From: Pleurotus ostreatus/Saccharomyces cerevisiae fusant | Lineage: Eukaryota; Opisthokonta | NCBI GenBank assembly: GCA_024196135.1 | Contig: JAMQCK010000017.1 | Location: 124,001 to 188,000 of the forward strand | DNA: 64,000 bases | Direction: 5' to 3' | Shown: positions 32,546 to 42,979 of the stretch, in pieces | Layout: every line of letters begins with the position of its first letter | Position numbering within the stretch: the stretch's first letter is position 1 | Translations under genes and position numbers: made by a program | Notes under the pieces: model-generated | Database searches by the model: none | The model's input: the letters and a program-made list of their open reading frames with translations, nothing else | What the model was told of the DNA's origin: nothing

Positions 32546-33541
32546 CTAAGGGGCAGCGGGTTTCCTACCCTCGCCCTTTTCCGGCATATCTTCTGGGCCG
32601 CCCATGATGACTGCACGAGCACCTGAATCAGCAGACGATCAGGGAGCATGACGGCCGACGCACGTATCGAGACGAGAACAGCCGCGATGTACATCCAGTA
32701 CTTCTGGATGAACGACTTCTCGGGAGGCGGCTGTACTGGGGCGCCCTCGGCGCTGAGCTGGGGTGGCGCGCGCAGTTCTGGCCTGCAGGGTGGCGTCAGC
32801 CCACCACGGGGGTGGCACGGGAGAAGATCACGAAAACACGCACACTGGGGGCAGCGTGGGTCCACGCACGGTCACGGTGCGATTTAACGTGTCCGCGCGC
32901 GCCGCGTACGCCTCCAGGGCGTTCACAAGTTCAGTATCGGGCTTGCACGGCCCACTAGGCGCCACAAAAAAGTCGAACGCGAAGGGCGTCGCGTCCGCGC
33001 GCGCGTCCTCCGCAGTGTGGAGGACAAGCATCTCGGAGGTCGCCGACGCGAGCTGGCACTGCGGGGAAATGTCTCAGCCACTGTGCCCCAGCTCTGGCGC
33101 CCCAGACTGGGGTCGGGTAGGAAATACGGGGCCAGACTTGGCGAGGCGGGGCGTCGTTATGCGTGCCGCAGGCGCGCCCGGCCGGGGCAGCATATGTCTG
33201 TTCGGCACGAAGCGGGGAAAGGTACTCACGGCTTTGACGGACGACGTGGGCCAGCGCTCGGGGGACGTCTCGCCCGCGGGGGCGAGGGCGAGCTGGTACA
33301 GCGCAGCGTCGGCGGCAGACGCGGGGAGTGCGCGTGCCAGGGTCGTCAGTGCGTCAGCGGGCGAGCCGGTCGAGGCGTACGTGGGCCCGCCCGCGCTGCT
33401 GGAGGTGGAGACGACCCCGCGGAGGGTGAATTCACCCGCAGGTGCGTCGCGCGAGAGCACCCGGTGGTATACGTTTAGTTCCGCGGCGTGGCTCGTAGCG
33501 GCGAGACCGAGAAGAGAACAGAGAAGCGCTTGGAGTCTCAT
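32546..33541 (-). CDS. EMC10: ER membrane protein complex subunit 10
   Basis: A lumenal/one-span subunit of the EMC, which inserts some transmembrane proteins. The signal peptide is MRLQALLCSLLGLAATSHA. A beta-rich lumenal domain follows (GEFTLRGVVSTSSSAGG ... PFAFDFFVAPSGPCKPD). The hallmark is EKSFIQKYWMYIAAVLVS at the C-terminal membrane segment. A last intron puts the tail in phase as GGPEDMPEKGEGRKPAAP, stop at 32546-32548, which matches the short tail of relatives. Three or so exons. It is convergent with MSS1, 220 bases apart. The identification rests on the KSF-x-KYWMYI block and overall layout. Confidence 0.85.
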
Positions 33542-34185
33542 GAGAGCGGCTGTTGGGGGCAGAAACGTTGCGTGGCGACTGACAGAGCCAGGACGAGATC
33601 TGCCCGGTGCTGTGACAGACGTGGTCGAGACGAGGTCCGTTCACTTGCCTTTTCGGGATCAAAAAAACGTGACTGCAGCCAATCAGAGGGTCACGGCCGT
33701 TGCCGAGGACTTCGTCTGGCCCCTCTCCTCGGGCTCCACTCCCTTTTCAACAGCACTTTCAGGCCTTTGTGGAGCACTTAGAACGAGTTTATCCAGCCGT
33801 ATGTTCTGCAACTTCTCACAGACAGTTCTCAAGCTTCGGCCTGGTCGACGTCGAGAATATTGAGCTACAAATCTCCGAAGCTCACGTGGGTACAGACGCA
33901 GGTCGCTGGTTGGTCTGGACAATGGCCGTCTACAGATTGTATCAGTGAATCATAGGCCTCGACGCGAGGGTACAGAGGTTAGAGTTCGAGAGCCTGGGAC
34001 TGAACTTGTATATGAAAGCGCGCCCATGCTGCACGCGAGTACTCTCATACCCCCCACTTTATGTGACAAACTTGAAGGAACCAATTAGCGTTATAGTGCG
34101 TCGCGTTCGTCGTCCCCCCGCTTGTCGCGAGCTTACCCGTCCTCTCTAGCGCACTTACCCGTCTATAAGACACCCCACCCTCGAG
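33542..34185. other. Divergent intergenic region with CCAAT box
   Basis: Lies between EMC10 (minus) and a small plus-strand gene. GCCAATCAGAG near 33678-33688 is a CCAAT motif. Frames of about 80 codons on both strands (33683-33948) overlap each other and have no domain, so I do not call them. Confidence 0.3.
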
Positions 34186-34731
34186 ATGGCCACAGATATG
34201 CTCGACTCCCTCGTCGTCTACTACCAGCAGCAGCAGATGTGGGCCTGCGCCGCCCGCGCGGCAGTCCACGATGTCATCGAAGACCAGGAGGAGGCCGACC
34301 TCATGGAGGAGGACGAGCCGTCCACCTCCTCCTCGTCATTCCAGTCCTCCCCCGCCGACTCACCCGAGGTCGAGACCGTATCCCCTATACCCGTGAAGGA
34401 GGAGGAAGAGACGCGCACCATGATCCACCACGAGGAGCCGCCCCAGTCTCGGCGTCGAAGCTCGTCCGCGTCGGACGTTGTGCTGCAGAAGAAGAAGGCG
34501 CTCCGCGCGCGCATGGAGGGAAGGTCGCTGCCGCACCGGCCGAGGTCGCCCAAGCAGGATATCGTCCGGAGGGTGCGGCAGCTGCGCGAGCTGAAGTACC
34601 TGTGGGCACAGCCACGCGTCGACATGCTCGACCTGTACCGGACGTTGACGGAGACGCGCATGAACAGCTGCCGGAGGCTGGAGCGGCTCGTGCGCCACGC
34701 AAACAGGAGCGAATATAGCGCTGTCCACTAG
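34186..34731 (+). CDS. Small charged protein of unknown function
   Basis: A single-exon frame of 181 residues that I do not recognise. Residues about 1-30 (MATDMLDSLVVYYQQQQMWA) look helical. Residues 30-85 are acidic and Ser-rich (DQEEADLMEEDEPSTSSSS, EEEETRTM). From about 90 on the protein becomes strongly basic (RRRSSSASDVVLQKKKALRA), then a probably folded helical C-terminus reads DIVRRVRQLRELKYLWAQPR and VDMLDLYRTLTETRMNSCRR. The switch from acidic to basic suggests nucleic-acid or chromatin contact, but that is only a guess. There is no signal peptide or membrane span. The frame has good codon use and a clear ATG context, so it is probably real. Confidence 0.6.
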   Translation: MATDMLDSLVVYYQQQQMWACAARAAVHDVIEDQEEADLMEEDEPSTSSSSFQSSPADSPEVETVSPIPVKEEEETRTMIHHEEPPQSRRRSSSASDVVLQKKKALRARMEGRSLPHRPRSPKQDIVRRVRQLRELKYLWAQPRVDMLDLYRTLTETRMNSCRRLERLVRHANRSEYSAVH

Positions 34732-35212
34732 CTTTTGGTGAGTCGCCACAGTTCCTAGCCCAGTCGACGAGATCTGACTCGGAGCCCGCAGTGTATACTT
34801 GCATCGTACAGTCGTATCGCGGCCGATACCCTGTTGTATCCCCTACCTCTTGTGAACGTCTTCAGTGGGACATTCATCTCGGATTGCAGCACTGAGCACC
34901 CATCATAGTTCCTCGCTTTCGAGCATCGTAGTACATATCTTATTCACCCTGTATCGATATAGTCACTAGTTATCAGCCAATCTGAATGGTTCGACGTGGA
35001 CGTACGTGGGCCATAATGGCAAGATCAGCGTAAAGGAAAAGTCCTGAACTGATGAGCCCATAATAAACGATGCCCAAAAGCCCAAAGGGAGTTAAACGTC
35101 AAAGCGAATTTCCCTTTTTGGACACACGTGGATGAGGTCGAAGTCAGCGACGGCGCCTTCGCTCCTGCTGTCGTCTCCTCCTCATCGTCATCTGCCTATA
35201 TTCCACCTTCAG
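34732..35212. other. Intergenic region, BSD2 promoter
   Basis: Contains a CCAAT motif near 34976 and CACGTG at 35125-35130, 83 bases before the BSD2-like ATG. No coding or RNA feature is seen. Confidence 0.35.
35125..35130. promoter_or_regulatory. CACGTG palindrome upstream of the BSD2-like gene
   Basis: Found 83 bases before the chosen ATG at 35213, on the proximal promoter. Role inferred from position only. Confidence 0.3.
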
Positions 35213-36837
35213 ATGTCCCACAGATATACGCCACTCTCTAATCCAGTCGATGATGCATCTCGTGAAATGGACGAAGCCTTCGCCGGCAGCGACGACGAAG
35301 ACGACGGCCTGAACGACGACGCCGCCGAGACCCGGCCGCTCAATCCCTCGGGCCACAGCGCCTCCGCGGCTGGGCCGCCCATGCACAGTCCTCCGCCCTC
35401 TAACGCGCCGCTCCCTGCTTCGTACGACTTTGAGAACTTTGATTATGCTAGCATGCCCCCTCCCGGTACGATTCCACCAAACCTGTGCATCGCCATCGCT
35501 AACCCCTCGCAGGCTCGCCCCCGGGCCCGACGACGCGAGCGCTCCCCAATCACTGGGGCAACGACAACGGCGTCGTCCCCGATTTCGACAACGAAGCTCC
35601 CCTGCGGCCGACGACGCGGGGGAACTGGCTGAGGAGGAAGGCCGCGTCGGTCCTGCCGACCGCCATCGTGCGCCGATTCGCGCTGGACTACGAGCGCCCG
35701 ACGGGCCCGATAGGGGGCGGGACGTCGAACGATGGCGTCTTCGCCAATGTGTCTGCCAAGCCGACAGCGCCTGTACGGATCAACGAAGGTGTGTAGCCTA
35801 CATGTCATGCTGGATCGCTCGCTGACGGTCCCCCCAGGCGACGACACGTATATCGTCCCCGAGGACACGCGAGCCGAAGCACCGCCCTCATATCAAGCCG
35901 CACAGCAAGACTCCGTCCCGCCGTACTGGGATAACACCGTCCACGCCGCGTTCTCCCCCGAGGTGGCGGGCGAGATGCTCGTGGACTCGATGCCCACGGG
36001 CACGGTGTTCAGCTTCATGTGGAACATGCTCGTCTCGATCTCCTTCCAGTTCGTCGGCTTCCTCCTCACCTACGTCCTCCACACGACGCACGCTGCGCGG
36101 CTTGGCTCGCGCGCGGGTCTTGGTGTCACGCTCATCCAGTACGGCTTTGCTCTACGGAATCGTCTGGACAGCAACACGTCCGGTCTACAGGACGAGAATT
36201 CGTGGAGCAATCCGGAGGAGCCACGACCGTCCTTCTCGACGGCTGCCGAAGCGGACTCCTTCTACGGCAGCGATTTCCCCGATAATTCGACATCACCGTT
36301 CGCCAACCTCACCGAAGAGCAGGCTTCGCAGCTTGTCGCAGATGCAACCACAGAGTGGCTGTCGTTCTTCCTGATGACCGTCGGTATGTAGCTGCCGCTA
36401 TCCCCCTTTCCCGTCTACTGATCATCGTCGCATCAGGATGGTTTATCTTACTGACATCGGTACTTGGATTCTGGCGCGTCAAACGTTGGGAGCGCGGGAT
36501 TCTCACCTCGCAGCAAGCTGCCAATCTGACTCCCGCCGCTCGCGAGCAGGAGCAGGCCCTGCTTGGGCGTATCGAGCGCGCGTTCGGCGTTCAGCTTCCC
36601 TCCCGATCCGCCGGCGACTTCTTCCGTACGGGCTTTGGCCTCAACCGCAGCAATCACGATGATGAGGACTCGCATCATCTGCAAGCTGTGGAGGAGGGTC
36701 ATGCTCCCGCACGGGAGGAGGCGGACCTGACGATCGAGATCGACCCGAATGACCCGAATCGGGAGCGGATCCTGCGGGAGGCGCTGGAGAACGAGCGGCG
36801 GTTGCAGGAGCATCTGCGCGCCGCGGGCTTGATCTAA
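35213..36837 (+). CDS. BSD2: BSD2/Ndfip-type adaptor of NEDD4-family ubiquitin ligase
   Basis: Bsd2 is a Golgi/endosome membrane adaptor that brings metal transporters to ubiquitin ligase Rsp5. The N-terminus (MSHRYTPLSNPVDDASREMD) is acidic and disordered. PPxY ligand motifs appear as EAPPSYQ and VPPYWD just before the membrane part, placed as in Ndfip proteins. Three hydrophobic segments are visible: FMWNMLVSISFQFVGFLLTY, GSRAGLGVTLIQYGFAL and, after a long Ser-rich loop, WLSFFLMTVGWFILLTSVLG (joined across an intron). The tail is charged with DLTIEIDPNDPNRERILREA and ends LRAAGLI. About four exons. A start at 35132 in the same frame is possible but leaves a long hydrophobic leader that the family lacks. 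Confidence 0.88.
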
Positions 36838-37127
36838 TTCGGAGCCTTTGTAAAGGGCATGCATGCACACATCATCCCAGTACATTCGTTCGTCTGTTTC
36901 CTATTCTTTTGCATGATGTCTGCTCGGACAGTTGCAGTGTACCAATACCTATAAGTATCATATCATTATATCTGGGTCGCGTTTTATTATACGCTGCTTG
37001 AAGATAGGATGGTTTCCCCACCGGTTCAAGCGACATTGAGGCAAGGTACAAAGGCTTCCTGATATGGTTATCGCCGTGTTCGACTTAAGCTTGTCCTCGA
37101 CCATCTTGGCGCCATCCCTTGCTGATC

Positions 37128-37769
37128 ATGGCGATAACCATTCGCAAGGCTACGTTGGACGACGCCCCAGCGTTGTCTCGCATTTGCCTCCTCACTGCCG
37201 ATGCTGGCAGATCTGCGGAAGCACTGCACGAATTTGGTGACCTGCCAGGCCTGGTGTTCTCCGTGCCCTACGTGCAGCTCCCAACGACATGGGCCTTCGT
37301 CATGCAGGACGACGCGACGGGCGAAGTAGTAGGCTACACCGTTGGCTCGACCGACACGCGCGCCTACGAGGCCTACGCGCAGGAGCACTGGTGGCCACGC
37401 TGGGCAGCAGAGTACCCGCCGGAGCGCACGACGCGCGAGGCAGACCTCAAATACGCGAAGCTCCTGCGGAATATGTTCACCGCGTCGGACGCGTGCATCG
37501 CGTTCAGCCCGGCACACTTGCATATCAATATCCTGGACAAGTACCAGGGAAAGGGGTGGGGGAGGCGGCTTATCGCGCGGGCGGTAGAGCATCTGAAGGG
37601 GGAGGGGTTGGATGGCCTGTGGTTGGGGATGGACCCGAGAAATACGGCGGCGAGGGCATTCTATGAGAAGTTGGGATTCGAGCCGATTGAAGGGGCGGAT
37701 GCGAATAATATGGGCTTAAAGTTCGATAACTTCAAGGGCCCCGCACCGAGCCCGGGCCAGCAAGCGTAA
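37128..37769 (+). CDS. GNAT-family N-acetyltransferase
   Basis: A single exon of 213 residues. The start MAITIRKATLDDAPALSRIC is the usual GNAT opening; a Met three codons earlier (37119) is also in frame. Acetyl-CoA motif A is DKYQGKGWGRRLIARAVEHL (Q-x-x-G-x-G), and motif B is MDPRNTAARAFYEKLGFEPI. The middle (VQLPTTWAFVMQDDATGEVV) makes the beta-sheet leading to the cofactor site. Residues about 85-115 (YAQEHWWPRWAAEYPPERTT) form an insert that resembles the GNAT-like domain found in bacterial and fungal O-GlcNAcase relatives. The acceptor substrate cannot be told from sequence. No targeting signal is seen. Confidence 0.88.
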   Translation: MAITIRKATLDDAPALSRICLLTADAGRSAEALHEFGDLPGLVFSVPYVQLPTTWAFVMQDDATGEVVGYTVGSTDTRAYEAYAQEHWWPRWAAEYPPERTTREADLKYAKLLRNMFTASDACIAFSPAHLHINILDKYQGKGWGRRLIARAVEHLKGEGLDGLWLGMDPRNTAARAFYEKLGFEPIEGADANNMGLKFDNFKGPAPSPGQQA

Positions 37770-37878
37770 TGCGCAGACGGTCTCTTGGCCTGTACAACAA
37801 CAGTATTCGTACAACATACATGTGCATTTAGATGATACAGTCTGCATCTACACCCACCCACCCGCTCTATACCTGCCA

Positions 37879-40212
37879 CTAATCGTCGTTCGTCCATATC
37901 TTCTGCATCTGCTTCTTGAATGGCTCGAGGCTGAACTCAACCGCAGAGCAGGGGAAGCCTATCTCGAACTTCTCGAGCACGCTCGGGTGCAGGACGCCGA
38001 GCTCCCCGATGACGAGGTCCTTCTTGGTGTGGAGGGTCGCCTTGATGTCCTCCTTGAGCTCGGAGAGCTTGCTGTGCTTGACTGGCGCGGGGCGGTAGTG
38101 AATGGTCGCGCAGCGGCCGGGGAAGTAGGCAGGGTCTACGAAGATGTATGACTATCCAGAGAGCTTCAGTGACCAAAAGCAATTACGCACCACTGCTCTC
38201 CTTGATATAATACCCCGTCTCCGCCTTGAAATCCGTGCTGCTAATCCTCGGCACCTCCAGCATCCGCATCGCGCGATCCAACAACCCATGCACCATTTCG
38301 AACCCGGCGGTCTTGTTGCACCACACCGCGGCCGCGTGCCGCTCGTTGCGCGCCTGCCGCTCGCGCGACGTATCCTTGAACACGACGTCGCTGGCCTCGA
38401 AGATGTGGATCGGCAGCGCGTGCGAGCGGTTCTCGCGGATCGTCTTGAGCAGGCCGGGCAGAAGTGTGGTGCGCACGACCTGGAACTCGATGCTCTTAGG
38501 GTTGGCGATCTTGACGGCGGTCTTGCCGTCGTCTTCCCTGTTGAGCCACTCGAAGTTCTCTTCGTGGGAGCACTGGAGAAGTGCGTTAGAGTACGCCAAA
38601 GGGAGAAGGAGGGAGAAGACACGTACAAGGATTAGCGGGAGCGCCTCAACCCAGCCAGCGAGCGCCCACTCGCGACGAATGACATCGCTCAACTTGCCGA
38701 TAGCTAGCGGCTGCGCAACAGTGCTCGTTCGCGGGAACTTGTGCGGGAGGTTGTTGAAGCCATACGCGATTGCCGCGTCCTCCATGATATCGCACTCGTG
38801 CAGAATATCTGGCCGCGTGACGGGGATATTGAGCAAAACCTCGTCAGGATTATTTTCCGCGAGGGTGGGATAGAGCGACATCTTTTTCAGTAGGTCGGCC
38901 ACTTGCGGTGCGTTGAGGTTAAGGCCGGTACATGAGTTGACGTAGGAGGCATGGGCGGAGGTGGACCTCTCGGTGAGGTTGGGGAAGATGTGCGCCTTGC
39001 CGTCGGGCATGACGACCTTGACGGGCTCGATTCTATGAAAGATGAGACAAGTCTTCACAGATATCAACGGAGACGACGTACGTGTACGGCTCCGCACAGT
39101 ATTCGGAGAACATGGTCGCGATGATGTTCACTACGATATTCAGCTTCGTCTGGTCGGTGGCAGTCACGTCGATGAACACATTGCGCGTATTCAAGGTGAT
39201 TTTGCTATGCTCGGAGTTAATGATAGGTGGCATAGACGCTACACGATCTTCGGCGTCGTAGATGATGGGGTAGACAGGCGAGTCGCGGATGATGGGCAGG
39301 TATTTTGCGAGATGCTTCTCTTTCTGAACATCTGTAAGTAAACTGCAGAAGTGTAACGCCGGAGAGACTCGCCTCGTATACCGTCATGAGCTCCTCCGCC
39401 GTGTACTCCTTGTCCTTGTTGAGGGGAGCGAACTTGATGTCCTTGGGCGGACGTGCTTCATAGCGGAACGGGCCCTTCAAGGTATCGAGATCGTGAGTAC
39501 CGATGGCAACAAGTTGTCTTCTCCGGCAGATATTTTGGTGTAACTTGTCCTGCAGTTCGATGAAAGATTGGTACGATCGCTCGGTGAACTTGACGTTGCG
39601 TAGGATTGCTGATGCGAAGTAGGGACGGATCTTCGCGGTCTGCGCGGATGATGAGCATGCATAGCAGAGTGGCAGGCACACTACACACCTCCTTGTCCAC
39701 ATTTACGGTCACCAGGGCAGAGTCACCGCCCGCGGGATGGACGAGTGTGTACCGCGGCGGCTCCTCCTTCCCCAAGAAGACGCGAAGTGCGCGGGCCAAC
39801 CCTTCTATACACAGCAGATCATATCTGGTGGAGTTTGAGAACCCGTACAAATTGATATCTTTGGGTATACCTGTTGGCTGGGACCTCGATTTTGAGTTGC
39901 TAGCGCACGATCAGCAAACGGTATGGGGCTGCAGACTGCGAACGCACTGGACGCTCCGCGGGTAGCCCCTTCTTCTTGAGCTCTTCTACCTCCTCCGTGG
40001 TCTGATGGGGGGTAAGGATTGATTCATTGGAAAGCAAGCATAGCGTACATCTTCGTCCAATTCCAGGCCGTAGTCGAAGCATAGTTTGTCGAACTCTTCA
40101 GATGCTGTCCTTGCCTCAGCATATGATCTCACAGGAAGTATATGTTGCCCCTACAGTACGTCTGCCCCAGACGTTCCCAGAGGTCTTCCTTGTCAACGGC
40201 GACGGTGGGCAT
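37879..40212 (-). CDS. FRS1: Cytosolic phenylalanyl-tRNA synthetase beta subunit
   Basis: Partner of the alpha subunit encoded about 8 kb away. It carries the B3/B4 editing domain that removes Tyr mischarged on tRNA-Phe. The start is [18 protein letters not shown], then a 50-base intron joins to [20 protein letters not shown], as in relatives. Later blocks are [51 protein letters not shown], then [20 protein letters not shown] (B5) and [40 protein letters not shown]. The C-terminal domain ends [19 protein letters not shown]. About eight exons; stop at 37879-37881. The gene is divergent from DPH6, 110 bases between starts. Some block joins cross introns I placed by eye. Confidence 0.92.
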
Positions 40213-40322
40213 CTTGGTCGAGTCACGGCGGAGGGAAAGAACAATGGATTTCCTTTCTCGGACTCATCAAGATCATCGACGCGGGCGCTTAGACACGCCC
40301 ATTGTTCTTTCCAGACGCCATC

Positions 40323-42979
40323 ATGAGATATGTTGCCCTCCTCAGCGGCGGCAAGGACAGCTGCTACAACTTGCTTCACTGTGCAAAGAATGGACACGAA
40401 CTTGTAGCGGCTGCGTCACTCGGTCCTGAGCCTGGCAAAGGTATGCAGGAACCACGAATTGCGACCGCCATCTAAATTGTACACAGAGGAACTGGATTCC
40501 TATATGTACCAAACTGTTGGACAGGATGCTATCGAATATGTCGCTCAATGCCTTGACGTCCCACTCTATCGTCGCATCATCTCCGGGACCTCGCTTGAGC
40601 AGGGATCTGAATACGGAAGTAGAGTAGCTAGCTCATCTTCCGGGGTTAAGGGAGACGAGACCGAGGACCTTTATGAACTTCTACTCGATGTCAAAGTGGG
40701 TCCCTTGTCTCTCTCCCTTTTCACTCTTTTGATGAACTACGCACAGCGTCATCACCCTGATGTCCAAGGCGTCTCCGCTGGCGCAATCTTGTCGAATTAC
40801 CAGCGCGTCCGCGTAGAACACGTGTGAGCCACATCGACAAGCTGAATACGGTCACCTCACCTTCGCGAAGGTGCCGTCGATTGGGTCTCACTGCGCTCTG
40901 CTACCTGTGGCAGCGCGACCAAGGAGAATTATTGTCCGAAATGGTCGACGCCGGATTGGAGGCCATTCTCATCAAGGTCGCTGGCATTGGTTTAACGACG
41001 AAGCATCTGGGTAAGACCCTTGCAGAGATGCAGCCAACTCTCGTGAAGCTGGTATGTCTGTTGATAAGTACGCGAAGGCGTCGCTCAGAGCATGCAGAAC
41101 ACGCTTTACGGGTCCCACATTTGTGGCGAAGGAGGCGAATACGAGACCCTGACACTGGACTGTCCGCTCTTCAAGAAGCGCATAAACCTGTACGTCTTGA
41201 CTTGTTCAAAGCGATCTGACTTTCGACTGATTTCCCTTCAGCGAAAATGTAGAGACGGTAATTCACTCCGACAATGACTTTGCCACCGTCGCATATCTCA
41301 GAATCAAAAGCGCAACGCTCGAAACAAAAGCGGAGTCAAGCGCACATTTCGAAGTCGCTATTCCTCCCCTTCTGGATGCAGATGCGACTGATGTTTGCGA
41401 GGCGGTGGAAAAATCACACTCGGTCGACGTCCTAAGGCCAGACGGAGAGTTTCTGTCGTTAGAGAGCCCTGACACATTGCCGAAGGATATCAGCGTCAGA
41501 GAAGCGGAAGACTGGGTCGCTATCGGAAACATACAGCATCCATCACCGGACGCGAGCCTCTCGCTCGAGGACGAGATGGCAGCTTGCTTCGAGTTGCTGA
41601 AAGGTAACAAGGATCACGACCGGCGGGCCCAGCAGTGCTGACGTTCAGCAGAACAGCTCTCTCAGCATTCACTTTCCCTCCCCGACTGCACGAGCATCAA
41701 CCTCCTCATCTCCTCCATGGACTACTTCATCGCCATCAACTCTGTCTACGCTCGTTATTTCGGCACCAGCCCTCCCGCGCGCGCCACCGTCGCCGTAGAC
41801 CTGCCCGCCTCGCATCGCGTGCGGATAGACTGCGTAGCCCGACGCAGCGCTAGCCCAGATCAACGTCAAGCTCTGCACGTGCAGGGTCTCAGCTATTGGG
41901 CGCCTGCGAATATCGGGCCGTACTCACAAGCAATCCTCACTGACGAGCGCGTCTTCGTGTCAGGGCAGATCGGTCTCATCCCGGCAAGCCTTTCGCTTCC
42001 ATCTCCCGCCTCCTTGGCTACGGAGACGGCACTAGCGTTCCAGCACGCCGAGCGCATCGTGGAGGCGGTGCAGTCGAATAATGGGGGAGGATGGACGGGA
42101 CAGGTGCAATCCGCAGTGTACTGGCTAGCCGAAGGCGCGGACGCGAGACACGTCAACGCCGCGAGGGAGGTCTACGATGGGAGGCACGGCCAGATACCCT
42201 CTCTCTTCGTTGCAGTGAAGGCGCTGCCGAAGGGTGCTTTGGTGGAGAAGCAGATCGTCGTGCATACGGGTCGCTGTGCGATACGGGACGAGGAAGACGG
42301 TGAGATCACGATGGAGTCGAGACAAGCTACCTTCGAGTCTGGTGAGCACCTTGCAGTATACGCTATAGTCGTAATACTTACCATCAGTCTGTGTCTCTCA
42401 GGGCGAACAGGAGACCCTGACAGCGAATTGTACTGGGAATTATCCTCCTTCGCCGAGAACACCTCACGCTGCGCGATCGTATGGGCTGAAAGCAGTAAGG
42501 CAGTTCATCACATCGATTAGTTTCATTGTTTGACTTTGAAAGAAGCACACGATCTGGAGTTCGCGTTGAAGGGCGTCGCGTCGCTTCAGCGAACGCTCGC
42601 GAACGCAATTGTGGCGCGGGTCTATCACACCCCATCCGCGGATCTGCAAGGCGAGTTCATCGACGTGAGTTTTCATGCGCTTACTGATCTGTTTCCCCTT
42701 TGCTAGCCACCGATGCAGCCTTGTCGAGTGCTAGCTCTGCCTCCAGAAGCTACATTCCTTGCCGGCATGTCGCCTCGCGAGAGGTCGACAAGAGTTGGAC
42801 CTTCGCAATACATATTCAAAGCATGTAGAACAATCTTGCATAAAATCAATCCAAGCATCATCGCCAACACTGAAAAGTACATTGCAGAGGGGGCAGTACG
42901 AGAACACATCTGGGGGCGATACTTCAAACAATCTACTTCAAGGATAACTTCGCTCCGGCCGGCCGCAGCTTCTCCATAG
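40323..42979 (+). CDS. DPH6: Diphthine-ammonia ligase with RidA-like domains
   Basis: Performs the last, ATP-dependent amidation that makes diphthamide on elongation factor 2. The PP-loop is at the very start (MRYVALLSGGKDSCYNLLHC). Then come ELDSYMYQTVGQDAIEYVAQ, GVSAGAILSNYQRVRVEHVC, LGLTALCYLWQRDQGELLSE, HICGEGGEYETLTLDCPLFK and VIHSDNDFATVAYLRI, all standard for Dph6. Two RidA/YjgF-like regions follow: one contains the segment with SINLLISSMDYFIAINSVYA, the other is LSYWAPANIGPYSQAI to EKQIVVHTGRC. The next part is SELYWELSSFAENTSRCAIV and AHDLEFALKGVASLQRTLAN. After GEFID the last exon gives an unfamiliar tail of about 90 residues. The final 47 coding bases overlap F-box 4 on the other strand. 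The tail is uncertain; the rest is firm. Confidence 0.92.

Noticed and set aside
32763..33863. 366-codon plus-strand frame
   Set aside because: Antisense to EMC10, whose signal peptide, membrane motif and short tail are clear. High GC leaves long chance frames.
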